Notes under the pieces: model-generated
Databases searched by the model: none
The model's input: only the letters and a program-made list of their open reading frames with translations
What the model was told of the DNA's origin: nothing
Made by a program: the position numbers and the translations under genes
Source of the DNA: Citrobacter sp. 18056
GTDB taxonomy: Bacteria; Pseudomonadota; Gammaproteobacteria; Enterobacterales; Enterobacteriaceae
Direction: 5' to 3'
Assembly (NCBI GenBank): GCA_902706235.1
Contig: CACSJR010000005.1
Span: 244,813 to 308,812, forward strand
Length of the DNA stretch: 64,000 bases
In this document: piece after piece, positions 12,675-23,768 of the stretch
Numbering within the stretch: position 1 is the stretch's first letter
Layout: every line of letters starts with the position of its first letter

Positions 12675-13454
12675 TTATTTTTGCTTTTTGATCTGCCCGA
12701 AGGCGTGCCAGGTGGCGGAAACGCTGTTCAGATGGGTCTGAAGCGCGCGATCGGCATCTTCAGGATCGCGGCGACGAATCGCATCGACGATCGCGATGTG
12801 TTCCTGGTAGCTGACATTATTGTGATGATGTAGCTCGCTGTCGGCCACTTTCGGGCGGGCGGCAATCAGCCAGTCCAGCAATGCAACGTGGATCGCCATG
12901 AAAATCGGGTTGCCGGGAATTTCAGCCAGCACGCGGTGAAAATCCACGTCTGAGCGAATAAAAAGCGTGTTGTCATCCAGCGACTGGCTGTTAATTTCCA
13001 GCGCTTTTGCCAGCCGTTCGACCTGCTCATCGCTGGCGTTTTCAGCCGCGTAGCGCACCAGGCTTGATTCAAAAAATAGGCGAAGTTGTTCGAAATGCGC
13101 GATGCCGCCGGGATGAGCGAGGAAATCTTTCGCCATGCCGGAAAGTTCGCTGATGATGGTATCGGCGGAAGGACGTGACACGCGGGCGCGTTCGCCGTTG
13201 TTGATTTGCACCAGACCTTTTCGCTTTAGCGCAGCCAGCGCTTCACGTACGGAAGGACGGCCAACGTTGAAGAAGGTCATCAGCTCACGCTCAGAGGGCA
13301 GCTGCTCGCCTTCCGCAAACTCGCGACGGCGGATCATTTGCTCCAGCTCTTCTTCTACCATTTCCGACAGCTTTTTGCGCGCCAGCGGACGACGGCCCAG
13401 GCTGCGACCAATGGTTTCTGAAGTTTCTTCTTCCTGAGGATCAAATGCGTTCAT
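12675..13454 (-). CDS. nanR: Sialic acid-responsive repressor NanR (GntR/FadR type)
   Basis: This 259-residue regulator has an N-terminal winged helix-turn-helix (about 30-100, with [20 protein letters not shown]) and a C-terminal FCD ligand domain with its metal-site histidines ([14 protein letters not shown] and the NNVSYQEH region). It represses nanATEK by binding the GGTATA repeats upstream of nanA and is released by N-acetylneuraminate. The start is set at MNAFDPQ to match E. coli; an upstream in-frame ATG at 13508 would add 18 unrelated residues. dcuD, which lies beside nanR in E. coli, is absent. Confidence 0.94.
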   Translation of the reverse strand: MNAFDPQEEETSETIGRSLGRRPLARKKLSEMVEEELEQMIRRREFAEGEQLPSERELMTFFNVGRPSVREALAALKRKGLVQINNGERARVSRPSADTIISELSGMAKDFLAHPGGIAHFEQLRLFFESSLVRYAAENASDEQVERLAKALEINSQSLDDNTLFIRSDVDFHRVLAEIPGNPIFMAIHVALLDWLIAARPKVADSELHHHNNVSYQEHIAIVDAIRRRDPEDADRALQTHLNSVSATWHAFGQIKKQK

Positions 13455-13540
13455 AGCGGTTATCGGGGCCAGGTGACAGTATGTGACATCGAGTCCATAG
13501 AGTAACACAGGATTTTCAGGCTGGCGAAAGTGGGGCTGAT

Positions 13541-13567
13541 AACAAAACAGGCCCCGAAGGACCTGTT
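13541..13567 (-). terminator. Terminator after sspB
   Basis: On the minus strand ACAGGTCC-TTCG-GGGCCTGT forms an 8-bp stem (one G-T pair) with a stable tetraloop, followed by TTTTG. It ends the sspAB transcript just past the sspB stop at 13579. Confidence 0.85.
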
Positions 13568-13578
13568 GAATTATGGAT

Positions 13579-14073
13579 TTACTTCACAACGCGAAGCGCC
13601 GGACGGCCACCGCGCGGAGGCGGCGTATCGTCTGGGTCGTTGTCGTCATCGCTGTCAGGCTTGTCACCGTCGATAACCGACATCACCGTTTCGTTTTCCG
13701 CACCGATGCCTGCGTCGTCGTTGACGTGAGTCACGTCTTCGTCGTACGCCGCTTCCGGTTCGAACATGGTACCTGCGCCGTTTTCACGCGCGTAGATAGC
13801 CAGCACTGCTGCCAGTGGTACTTCAACCTGACGCGGTACTCCGCCGAAGCGCGCATTAAAGCTCACGTCGTCGTTTGACAGCTCCAGATTACCCACCGCA
13901 CGCGGGGCAATATTCAAAACGATTTGTCCGTCGCGCGCGTATTCCATCGGAACACGCACACCCGGCAACGTCACGTCCACCACCAGATGTGGCGTCAGCT
14001 GGTTATCCAGCAGCCATTCATAGAATGCCCGCAGCAGATAAGGACGACGTGGAGTCAGCTGTGACACATCCAT
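13579..14073 (-). CDS. sspB: ClpXP adaptor SspB
   Basis: This 164-residue adaptor delivers ssrA-tagged proteins, and the sigma-E regulator RseA fragment, to the ClpXP protease. The folded substrate-binding domain covers about residues 1-115. It is followed by a long acidic flexible linker (rich in D, N and P) and a C-terminal ClpX-binding tail [11 protein letters not shown]. It lies 4 bp after sspA in the same operon. Confidence 0.97.
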   Translation of the reverse strand: MDVSQLTPRRPYLLRAFYEWLLDNQLTPHLVVDVTLPGVRVPMEYARDGQIVLNIAPRAVGNLELSNDDVSFNARFGGVPRQVEVPLAAVLAIYARENGAGTMFEPEAAYDEDVTHVNDDAGIGAENETVMSVIDGDKPDSDDDNDPDDTPPPRGGRPALRVVK

Positions 14074-14077
14074 TCAA

Positions 14078-14716
14078 TTAGCCTCGACCGAGACGCATTT
14101 CACGCTCGGGTTCAGTTAAGGAAGCGAGGAATGAATCACGTTCGAATACGCGAGTCATGTACGCTTTCATCTCTTTAGAACCTGCACCAACCAGCTCGAT
14201 GCCCATGACTGGCAAACGCCAGAGCAGCGGAGCCAGATAGCAATCGACCAGGCTGAACTCATCGCTCAGGAAGTATGGCTTCTGAGTGAATACTGGCGCG
14301 ATTGCCAGCAGTTCTTCGCGCAGCTGCTTACGCGCTGCATCAGCCTGTGCTGCCGAACCGTTCTGGACAGTATGCAGAAGCGTATACCAGTCTTTCTCGA
14401 TACGTTGCATGTACAGACGGCTTTCACCGCGAGCAACCGGGTAAACCGGCATCAGCGGCGGATGAGGGAAACGCTCATCAAGATATTCCATAATGATGCG
14501 AGATTCCCAAAGGGTCAGCTCGCGATCTACCAGTGTCGGAACGCTTTGATTCGGGTTGAGGTCAATCAGATCCTGAGGTGGATTGTCCTTTTCCACGAGC
14601 TCAATTTCAAAACTGACACCCTTTTCAGCCAGCACAATGCGGACCTGATGGCTATAGATGTCAGTAGGACCAGAAAACAGCGTCATTACCGAACGTTTGT
14701 TGGCAGCGACAGCCAT
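14078..14716 (-). CDS. sspA: Stringent starvation protein A
   Basis: This 212-residue RNA-polymerase-associated protein has a glutathione-S-transferase fold without transferase activity. In E. coli it lowers H-NS in stationary phase and supports acid tolerance and phage P1 late transcription. The thioredoxin-like half covers about residues 10-85 (including NPNQSVPTLVDRE) and the helical half about 90-205. It is first in the sspAB operon; the 320-bp region upstream, up to rpsI, holds its promoter. Confidence 0.97.
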   Translation of the reverse strand: MAVAANKRSVMTLFSGPTDIYSHQVRIVLAEKGVSFEIELVEKDNPPQDLIDLNPNQSVPTLVDRELTLWESRIIMEYLDERFPHPPLMPVYPVARGESRLYMQRIEKDWYTLLHTVQNGSAAQADAARKQLREELLAIAPVFTQKPYFLSDEFSLVDCYLAPLLWRLPVMGIELVGAGSKEMKAYMTRVFERDSFLASLTEPEREMRLGRG

Positions 14717-15037
14717 GAAAACCTCCAGGTATATTCAGAATTTTTTTACTGCTACCTGCCACGACATGTGACCGGCCAGTGGTAAAGCCCCGTAAGCGTC
14801 GAACGACATTCCTGTTCACAAACGAAACAAACAAAAAATGAACAATCGCCCGCATTTGGGCAGAAAATTGGAAGATAGTTTACCAGATTTTGCAGACCTT
14901 GTGGTGAGGCTATGCTGGAAATGCTGAAAAAGGCTGAAAAGAGAGAGAGGGATTGTGGATAACGCCCATTTTATCCATAAAAAAACCCGCCGAAGCGGGT
15001 TTTTTCGCCAATTGTTCTGCGCGAAGCAGAAAAACAA
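14717..15037. other. Intergenic region sspA - rpsI
   Basis: The rpsI terminator is at the right end. The rest (14717-14975) is the expected promoter and leader of sspAB, transcribed leftward. I cannot fix a promoter by eye. No gene is seen; the open frames across it include the terminator stem and are not credible. Confidence 0.6.
14978..15007 (-). terminator. Terminator after rplM-rpsI
   Basis: The stem aacccgc / gcgggtt with a short cgaa-type loop (about 14984-15001) is flanked by A-runs on the left and T-runs on the right, so the minus strand ends in seven or more T. It is a strong Rho-independent terminator for the ribosomal protein operon. Confidence 0.92.
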
Positions 15038-15921
<884 letters not shown>

Positions 15922-16035
15922 TTAAAAGTTGAGGTTCACACGACATTGTCCAGCAAACCTACCCCTTCGAATAGCCTATGCCGGCACGACAAAAGTTTTG
16001 GGAAAAAAACTTTAGTTGTAACGTGGGGTCGCAGG

Positions 16036-16064
16036 ATTATAGAGAAGTCGACTTCAAAGGTCGA
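16036..16064 (-). promoter_or_regulatory. Promoter of the rplM-rpsI operon
   Basis: On the minus strand TCGACC (-35, 16059-16064), a 17-bp spacer and a perfect TATAAT (-10, 16036-16041) are followed by a GC-rich start region (CCTGCGACCCC), as is usual for ribosomal promoters. The -35 and spacer contain two GTCGAC palindromes (16047-16052 and 16060-16065). Transcription should start near 16029, giving a leader of about 155 nt before rplM. Confidence 0.75.
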
Positions 16065-16090
16065 CCCCTTTTTGTGATTAGAAACGGTTT

Positions 16091-17221
16091 TTAGCCCGCC
16101 AGATGCTCGCGCTTGAGGTACTCTTCGCTTTGCATCTCTTGCAAACGGGAAAGGCAGCGCTGGAATTCAAACTTCAGGCGCTCTCCTTTATAGATGTCAT
16201 ACAACGGCACCTGCGCGCTTACCACCAGCTTGACGTGGCGTTCGTAAAATTCGTCCACCAACGCAATAAAACGACGCGCCTCGCTTTCCATCAGCGCCGT
16301 CATCACTGGCACGTCAAACAGCATCACCGTATGGAACAGACGCGAAAGCGCGATGTAGTCGTGCTGGCTGCGGGCATCCACGCACAGCGTCGCAAACGAC
16401 ACCGCCAGAGTCTGGTTTTCGGCGCCAAGCGTCGGCAGCGGGCGATGGTTGATTTCCAGCACCGGCATCTGCTCACGCTTCACACCGGCCAGCGCCAGCC
16501 ACAGTTTGTCCATTTGCTGGCGGGTATCATCATTCAGCGGCGACAGCCACAGATGCGCCTGAGTCAGCGTACGCAGGCGGTAATCAATACCGGCGTCGAC
16601 ATTCATGATGTCGCAATGTTCTTTAATAGCATCGATGGCCGGGAGGAAACGCGCGCGCTGCAAGCCATTGCGGTACAGGTCGTCAGGCGGGATGTTGGAC
16701 GTGGCCACCAGCGTAATTCCGCGAGCGAATAGCGCTTTCATCAGGCCGCCGAGCAGCATCGCATCGGTAATGTCTGAAACGAAGAACTCGTCAAAGCACA
16801 GCACGTCAGTTTCGGATTTAAAGCGGTCCGCGACAATTTCCAGCGGATCGCTGTGGCCCTGCAACGCCGTCAATTCTTCATGCACTCGCAGCATAAAGCG
16901 ATGGAAATGCAGGCGCTGTTTCCGCTCACCCGGCAGACTTTGATAGAACATATCCATCAGCCAGGTTTTCCCTCGCCCCACGCCGCCCCACATATATAAT
17001 CCGCGAACCGGTGCGTTTGTCGTCGATTCACGCTTACCCAGCAGTTTGCCGAACTTTGCCCGCAGGCCGCCGCTGGCGGGAGCCGCTGTCGCCGGAAGGT
17101 GAATCAGTTCCTGATAGATAGTGTCCAGCCGGGAGACGGCCTCATGCTGAACGTCATCGGGCTGATGACTGCCCTCGTTAAGGGCCTGAAGATATCGCGA
17201 TGTGGGGGTCATGCTTTGCAT
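16091..17221 (-). CDS. zapE: Cell division protein ZapE (AFG1-like ATPase)
   Basis: This 376-residue AAA-type ATPase has Walker A GGVGRGKT at residues 79-86, Walker B VLCFDEF at 140-146 and a sensor-like TLVATSNIPP. E. coli ZapE binds FtsZ, appears late at the division ring and is needed for division at high temperature or low oxygen. The start MQSMTPTSRYLQAL matches E. coli. It is divergent from zapG across 190 bp. Confidence 0.96.
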   Translation of the reverse strand: MQSMTPTSRYLQALNEGSHQPDDVQHEAVSRLDTIYQELIHLPATAAPASGGLRAKFGKLLGKRESTTNAPVRGLYMWGGVGRGKTWLMDMFYQSLPGERKQRLHFHRFMLRVHEELTALQGHSDPLEIVADRFKSETDVLCFDEFFVSDITDAMLLGGLMKALFARGITLVATSNIPPDDLYRNGLQRARFLPAIDAIKEHCDIMNVDAGIDYRLRTLTQAHLWLSPLNDDTRQQMDKLWLALAGVKREQMPVLEINHRPLPTLGAENQTLAVSFATLCVDARSQHDYIALSRLFHTVMLFDVPVMTALMESEARRFIALVDEFYERHVKLVVSAQVPLYDIYKGERLKFEFQRCLSRLQEMQSEEYLKREHLAG

Positions 17222-17411
17222 AAGTTGTTGTTATTTCCTGAAAAGCAACGTGCAGCAGTTCACGGTTGTCGAAAAAAAGGCCGTTCTACAGTACGCGATG
17301 ACACGCCAGGATTCCACTTCTAAGGAAATAGCGGTTATAGTGGCAATATCGGGCGCGGGCGAGCAGCCTTTTTGCCACCCTAACGGAACCACAAAACAAC
17401 GGGAGAAGTTC

Positions 17412-17810
17412 ATGACCTGGGAATATGCGCTAATTGGTTTAGTCGTCGGTCTCATCATTGGCGCCGTCGCTATGCGATTTGGGAACCGCAAATTACGTCA
17501 ACAGCAGGCCCTGCAGTACGAACTGGAAAAAAATAAAGCAGAGCTGGACGAGTATCGTGAAGAACTGGTCAGCCACTTTGCTCACAGCGCTGAGCTACTC
17601 GACAATATGGCGCATGACTATCGTCAGCTCTATCAGCACATGGCGAAGAGCTCCAGCAGCCTGCTGCCAGAAATGAGTGCTGAAGATAATCCGTTCCGTA
17701 ATCGTCTGGCTGAGTCTGAAGCCAGCAACGATCAAGCGCCGGTACAGATGCCACGCGACTATTCTGACGGTGCTTCTGGCCTGCTTCGCAGCGCGGCTAA
17801 ACGCGATTAA
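17412..17810 (+). CDS. zapG: ZapG (YhcB), DUF1043 inner-membrane division/envelope protein
   Basis: This 132-residue protein has one N-terminal membrane helix (residues 4-22, ALIGLVVGLIIGAVAM), then a long charged coiled coil (about 25-95) and a disordered tail. YhcB/ZapG links cell division and envelope synthesis in E. coli. The start MTWEYALIG has GGGAGAAG upstream; the frame stays open far upstream but without homology. Confidence 0.95.
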   Translation: MTWEYALIGLVVGLIIGAVAMRFGNRKLRQQQALQYELEKNKAELDEYREELVSHFAHSAELLDNMAHDYRQLYQHMAKSSSSLLPEMSAEDNPFRNRLAESEASNDQAPVQMPRDYSDGASGLLRSAAKRD

Positions 17811-17822
17811 TCCTCTTTATTT

Positions 17823-17845
17823 ACGGGCGCAGCCACTGCGCCCGT
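17823..17845 (+). terminator. Perfect 10-bp hairpin after zapG
   Basis: ACGGGCGCAG (17823-17832), CCA, CTGCGCCCGT (17836-17845) forms a perfect stem with a three-base loop, 12 bp past the zapG stop. No T-run follows, so it may be a 3'-end stabilising stem or a weak terminator. Confidence 0.55.
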
Positions 17846-17973
17846 CACTTCCTGCCTGACCCAGCTATTATTTAATCATTCACCTCATTGTTAGACGTTC
17901 GAAAATTCAATAACATCGGACTGTTTAAGGGCGTATTTTCCTCACATTCCTCAGGTTATGAGAGCCAGCATCA

Positions 17974-19347
17974 ATGAAGAAACAAACCTTATTATTAAGT
18001 GCGTTAGCGTTAAGTGTTGGGTTATCTCTTGGCGTCGCAGCGCCGGTTTCTGCTTCTCTGCCTGCCCAGATACCGGGTCAGACTCAGATCCCAAGCCTGG
18101 CGCCAATGCTGGAGAAAGTACTGCCTGCGGTGGTGAGCGTGAAGGTTTCAGGCACGGCCACGCCTGCTCAAGTGGGACAGGTTCCTGAAGAGCTGAAAAA
18201 ATATTTAGGTGACGATGCGCCGAATGAACAGCCACAGCCGTTTGAAGGACTTGGCTCGGGTGTCATCATTGATGCTGCGAAGGGTTACGTCCTGACCAAC
18301 AATCACGTCATCAGCCAGGCGCAGAAAATCAGCGTGCAGTTGAACGATGGCCGCGAGTTTGAAGCCAAACTGGTGGGCAGCGACGACCAAAGCGATATCG
18401 CACTACTGCAATTGCAAAAGGCCGATCATCTGACGCAAATCGCGATTGCCGACTCCGATAAACTGCGCGTCGGTGATTTTGCCGTCGCCGTCGGCAACCC
18501 GTTCGGCCTCGGACAAACCGCGACGTCAGGCATCATTTCTGCCCTTGGACGCAGCGGTCTGAATCTCGAAGGTCTGGAAAACTTTATTCAGACCGACGCC
18601 TCCATTAACCGCGGTAACTCAGGCGGCGCGCTGTTGAATCTCAACGGTGAACTGGTCGGGATCAACACCGCCATTCTTGCCCCAAGCGGCGGCAGCATCG
18701 GGATTGGCTTTGCCATTCCGAGCAACATGGCGATTACGCTCGCCAAGCAGCTGATTCAGTTTGGTGAAATCAAACGTGGCCTGCTCGGTATTAAAGGCAT
18801 GGAGATGACCGCTGACATCGCCAAAGCGTTTAATCTGGATATTCAACGCGGGGCGTTTATCAGCGAAGTGTTGCCTGGCTCTGGCTCTGCGAAAGCGGGC
18901 ATTAAAGCAGGCGATATTATCGTGAGCCTGAATGACAAACCGCTCAGCAGCTTTGCCGATTTGCGCTCGCGTATCGCCACCACAGAACCGGGCACCAAGG
19001 TCAAACTTGGCCTGCTGCGTGAAGGCAAACCGCTGAGCGTAGAAGTGACGCTGGATAAAAGCACCTCGACTACCGCCAGCGCAGAACTGATCACCCCTGC
19101 ACTGCAAGGCGCATCGCTGAGCGACGGCCAGATGAAGGACGGTACCAAAGGCATCATGCTCGATGACGTTGATAAAGGCAGCGCGGCCGCAATGGTGGGG
19201 CTGCATAAAGGTGACGTGATTATCGGTATCAACCGCCAGCGCGTACAGTCCATCGCCGAGATGCGTAAAGTGCTGGAAACCAAACCGGCCATCATTGCGC
19301 TGAACATCATGCGCAATAATGAAAGTATTTATCTGCTGCTGCATTAA
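17974..19347 (+). CDS. degQ: Periplasmic serine endoprotease DegQ
   Basis: This 457-residue HtrA-family protease/chaperone is exported by an N-terminal Sec signal (about residues 1-28, cut near VSA-SLP). The chymotrypsin-like domain has the triad H111 (LTNNHVI), D141 (QSDIALLQL) and S216 (GNSGGAL). Two PDZ domains follow (about 260-355 and 370-455). It degrades unfolded periplasmic proteins. degS lies 88 bp downstream. Confidence 0.97.
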   Translation: MKKQTLLLSALALSVGLSLGVAAPVSASLPAQIPGQTQIPSLAPMLEKVLPAVVSVKVSGTATPAQVGQVPEELKKYLGDDAPNEQPQPFEGLGSGVIIDAAKGYVLTNNHVISQAQKISVQLNDGREFEAKLVGSDDQSDIALLQLQKADHLTQIAIADSDKLRVGDFAVAVGNPFGLGQTATSGIISALGRSGLNLEGLENFIQTDASINRGNSGGALLNLNGELVGINTAILAPSGGSIGIGFAIPSNMAITLAKQLIQFGEIKRGLLGIKGMEMTADIAKAFNLDIQRGAFISEVLPGSGSAKAGIKAGDIIVSLNDKPLSSFADLRSRIATTEPGTKVKLGLLREGKPLSVEVTLDKSTSTTASAELITPALQGASLSDGQMKDGTKGIMLDDVDKGSAAAMVGLHKGDVIIGINRQRVQSIAEMRKVLETKPAIIALNIMRNNESIYLLLH

Positions 19348-19357
19348 GCGAAAACGC

Positions 19358-19387
19358 TGCGGACATCGCCTGCGTGTGATGTCCGCA
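19358..19387 (+). terminator. Perfect 10-bp hairpin between degQ and degS
   Basis: TGCGGACATC (19358-19367) and GATGTCCGCA (19378-19387) are perfect inverted arms around a 10-nt loop. There is no T-run. It probably marks the degQ 3' end; degS is likely to have its own promoter or to be read through at a lower level. Confidence 0.5.
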
Positions 19388-19435
19388 TAACTCGTGATAT
19401 GCTTCGCCTGTTTCCTTACCTGTGATAATCGCACC

Positions 19436-20497
19436 ATGCTTGCAAAGCTCTTACGCTCAGTCGCAATCGGATGTATCGTCAGTGGCATTCTGCTGGCCGT
19501 TATGCCGTCATTGCGGCAATTTAACCCGCTAACATCAGCGCCTTATGACAGTGCTGATGAATCGCCTGTCAGCTATAACCAGGCGGTAAAACGCGCTGCA
19601 CCTGCGGTGGTGAACGTCTACAACCGCGCACTGAACAACAATTCCAGCCATAACATGCTGACGCTAGGTTCCGGGGTCATCATGGACGAGCGTGGGTACA
19701 TCATTACCAACAAGCACGTGATTAACGATGCCGACCAAATCATCGTCGCGCTACAGGATGGCCGCGTATTTGAAGCGCTGATCGTCGGCTCCGATAGCCT
19801 GACCGACCTCGCGGTATTGAAAATCAACGCTAACGGCGGGCTCCCGGTGATTCCTATCAACCCTAAACGCACGCCGCACATTGGCGACGTAGTACTGGCG
19901 ATTGGTAATCCTTACAACCTGGGGCAGACCATCACCCAAGGGATTATCAGCGCCACCGGTCGTATCGGCCTCAATCCGTCAGGCCGTCAGAATTTCCTGC
20001 AAACGGACGCCTCGATCAACCACGGTAACTCCGGCGGTGCGCTGGTGAACTCGCTAGGCGAACTGATGGGGATTAACACCCTTTCCTTTGATAAAAGTAA
20101 TGATGGCGAAACGCCGGAAGGCATTGGCTTCGCCATTCCGTTCCAGCTAGCGACCAAAATTATGGATAAGCTGATCCGTGATGGACGGGTTATTCGTGGC
20201 TACATCGGCATTAGCGGCCGTGAAATTGCACCGCTGCATGCTCAGGGCGGCCCGATGGATCAGATTCAGGGAATTGTGGTTAATGAAGTGGCGTCGGGTG
20301 GCCCGGCAGCAGAAGCCGGTATTCAGGTCAACGACGTGATTGTCTCCGTGAACAACAAACCTGCGGTCTCCGCGCTGGAAACCATGGACCAGGTAGCGGA
20401 AATTCGCCCAGGTTCAGTTATCCCGGTGGTGGTGATGCGTGATGATAAAAAGCTGTCGCTTGATGTCACCATCCAGGAATACCCAGCCACCAACTGA
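19436..20497 (+). CDS. degS: Envelope-stress site-1 protease DegS
   Basis: This 353-residue membrane-anchored serine protease has its single PDZ domain bind the C-termini of misfolded outer-membrane proteins. DegS then cuts RseA to start sigma-E release. An uncleaved signal anchor covers about residues 5-27. The triad is H94 (NKHVI), D124 (LTDLAVL) and S199 (GNSGGAL), and the PDZ domain about 255-350. The start at MLAKLLRSVAIG is preferred over an in-frame ATG 14 codons upstream. No strong SD is visible. Confidence 0.96.
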   Translation: MLAKLLRSVAIGCIVSGILLAVMPSLRQFNPLTSAPYDSADESPVSYNQAVKRAAPAVVNVYNRALNNNSSHNMLTLGSGVIMDERGYIITNKHVINDADQIIVALQDGRVFEALIVGSDSLTDLAVLKINANGGLPVIPINPKRTPHIGDVVLAIGNPYNLGQTITQGIISATGRIGLNPSGRQNFLQTDASINHGNSGGALVNSLGELMGINTLSFDKSNDGETPEGIGFAIPFQLATKIMDKLIRDGRVIRGYIGISGREIAPLHAQGGPMDQIQGIVVNEVASGGPAAEAGIQVNDVIVSVNNKPAVSALETMDQVAEIRPGSVIPVVVMRDDKKLSLDVTIQEYPATN

Positions 20498-20504
20498 CAG
20501 GCAT

Positions 20505-20535
20505 AAAAAAACCGGAGCGATGGCTCCGGTTTTTC
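20505..20535. terminator. Bidirectional terminator between degS and mdh
   Basis: accggagc-gatg-gctccggt (20511-20530) is flanked by an A-run on the left and a T-run on the right, so it works as a terminator on both strands for the convergent degS and mdh. Confidence 0.92.
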
Positions 20536-20550
20536 ATTCTGACGTCAGGC

Positions 20551-22372
<1,822 letters not shown>

Positions 22373-22750
22373 TCTGCCCCTCTCCGGCATCCGGCCGGAG
22401 AGCGTCTTATCTCCCCTGCACACCTCCGAACGCTACATAAACCCCCATTTTATTTAACATTAAGTGCGTTTCACTGCCTGAATGTTATCAGCCAGTGAAT
22501 GTTGTTATCAAAAGCGCACAAATTATCAATTCATTCTATATATATGATTTTATTAGCAATAGGTGCCAGCCTGCGTCTCATTCTGACTTTTTTAATGCAT
22601 TTCTGTTATAAAAATGACGGTTTTTGACATTTGATTACATGAGAAACCATTAGCCTGGTATTAATTTCTTCGGCGATTAGTGTATACTTGATTTTGTGAT
22701 TAGGGTCACGAAACAGAGGCCCTGCTAAAAAATTCGACGAGGTGAAAATT
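22373..22750. other. 378-bp intergenic region argR - yhcN
   Basis: This holds a GC-rich inverted repeat just after argR, ctctccgg / ccggagag (22380-22387 and 22395-22402) with only a weak T-tract, probably the argR terminator. The rest is AT-rich and should hold the yhcN promoter; a TATACT at 22683-22688 is a possible -10. No open frame looks like a gene. Confidence 0.55.
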
Positions 22751-23014
22751 ATGAAAATCAAAACCACTGTGAGTGCACTGACCATTCTTTCTGTTCTTTC
22801 TTTTGGCGCTTTCGCCGCTGATTCGATCAATGCGGATCAGGCAGCAAATCGCGAAGCTATCGGCACCGTTTCCGTAGGCGCAGTCGGTTCTTCCCCAATG
22901 GACATGCACGACATGCTGAATCAGAAAGCGCAGGAAAAAGGGGCATCCTCTTACCGCGTAATCGAAGCACGTAGCGGCGACCATTGGCACGCAACGGCTG
23001 AGCTGTACAAATAA
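22751..23014 (+). CDS. yhcN: YhcN, BhsA/DUF1471 periplasmic stress protein (copy 1)
   Basis: This 87-residue small secreted protein has a signal peptide (about 1-22, SFGAFA-ADS) and a DUF1471/YdgH-BhsA-McbA domain ending in HATAELYK. E. coli YhcN responds to peroxide and cytoplasmic acid stress. The ATG at 22751 is chosen over a GTG at 22742 because GAGGTG lies at the right distance and the N-terminus MKIKTTV matches E. coli. A paralogue follows 109 bp downstream. Confidence 0.95.
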   Translation: MKIKTTVSALTILSVLSFGAFAADSINADQAANREAIGTVSVGAVGSSPMDMHDMLNQKAQEKGASSYRVIEARSGDHWHATAELYK

Positions 23015-23123
23015 GTTTTATTGAAAGTCGGTACGAAACAAACATGTCACAACGTGGCACCAGGCATAAAAAAAGCAGTTCAAACCTTCTCGCCGCGCAG
23101 TCTATGAATCAGGAGTAAAGATT

Positions 23124-23390
23124 ATGAAAAGCGCAATGATTATCGCAACACTGGGCCTGGCATCGGTTCTTTCCTTTAGCGCAGGCGCAGCAGTTCATCA
23201 GATTAGTGCAGAGCAGGCTCAGGGTCTGCAATCCATGGGCACCGTTTCTGTATCACAGGTCGGCAGTGACCCAATGGATATGCACCACCAGCTGGCAGCA
23301 AAAGCGCAGAAAGAAGGCGCCAGCAGCTACCGTATTATCGAAGCCCGTACTGGCGACACCTGGCATGCCACTGCCGAGCTGTACAAATAA
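23124..23390 (+). CDS. Second YhcN-like DUF1471 periplasmic protein (copy 2)
   Basis: This 88-residue paralogue of the preceding gene has the same architecture: a signal peptide (about 1-23, LSFSAGA-AVH), then a domain sharing the GTVSV, SDPMDMH, KEGASSYRIIEAR and TWHATAELYK blocks. An AGGAG SD lies at the normal distance. The signal peptides and first mature residues differ most. E. coli K-12 has a single yhcN here, so this is a tandem duplication whose copies have diverged. A shared stress role is inferred. Confidence 0.92.
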   Translation: MKSAMIIATLGLASVLSFSAGAAVHQISAEQAQGLQSMGTVSVSQVGSDPMDMHHQLAAKAQKEGASSYRIIEARTGDTWHATAELYK

Positions 23391-23416
23391 ACCCTCGTCG
23401 TCTTAATTGACGACTT

Positions 23417-23442
23417 GCCCCCGCCTGTCGGGGGCTTTTTTA
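23417..23442 (+). terminator. Terminator after the yhcN pair
   Basis: gcccccg-cctgt-cgggggc (23417-23435) is followed by six T. A second small hairpin, cgtcgtc / gacgac, precedes it (23396-23414). It separates the yhcN genes from the convergent yhcO. Confidence 0.92.
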
Positions 23443-23715
23443 TTGATGACGTACATTGAATCGCAGCATCCCTTCCAGCTCTTCCTCCGCCTCATCAAAC
23501 AACAGAATTAATGCCCCGTAGCGGCGACGCTGCTTCTCTTCCAGATGAACAAATTCAATTTCCAACGGCAAGGGCAGCTGACTGCCGGTGACCACTTCCC
23601 AGAGAGAGTCCAAATCGCGAATGGCCGTACCGCTCAGCGCAAAAGTGCGGGTAAACTCACGATAGAAATCGTTCTGAGTACCTATTTCATTAAAATCAAA
23701 GGTATAGGTTTTCAT
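23440..23715 (-). CDS. yhcO: YhcO, barstar-family protein
   Basis: This 91-residue acidic cytoplasmic protein belongs to the barstar (RNase inhibitor) fold family. It opens [21 protein letters not shown] and has the typical LDSLWEVV segment. No barnase-type RNase gene is nearby, so it is not clearly an immunity protein; the role in E. coli is not known to me. It lies downstream of the dehydrogenase gene on the same strand (53-bp gap containing a REP-like palindrome). Confidence 0.93.
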   Translation of the reverse strand: MKTYTFDFNEIGTQNDFYREFTRTFALSGTAIRDLDSLWEVVTGSQLPLPLEIEFVHLEEKQRRRYGALILLFDEAEEELEGMLRFNVRHQ

Positions 23716-23736
23716 GCATTCCCCCGCCTCTTTCCT

Positions 23737-23762
23737 GCCCGGGCGACAATCGCCACCCGGGC
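23737..23762. repeat. REP-like palindrome
   Basis: GCCCGGG-N12-CCCGGGC with an inner partly paired segment (GGCGATTGTCGCC on the minus strand) resembles the REP elements common between enterobacterial genes. It lies in the 53-bp gap between the dehydrogenase gene and yhcO. Confidence 0.6.
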
Positions 23763-23768
23763 TCCGGC

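Noticed and set aside
14816..15037. A 73-codon minus-strand frame between rpsI and sspA
   Set aside because: It starts inside the rpsI 3' end and runs through the terminator stem; the sequence resembles no known protein.
18619..19488. A 289-codon open frame antisense to degQ
   Set aside because: It is a shadow of the degQ reading frame, with no SD, no domain and no conserved place in an operon.
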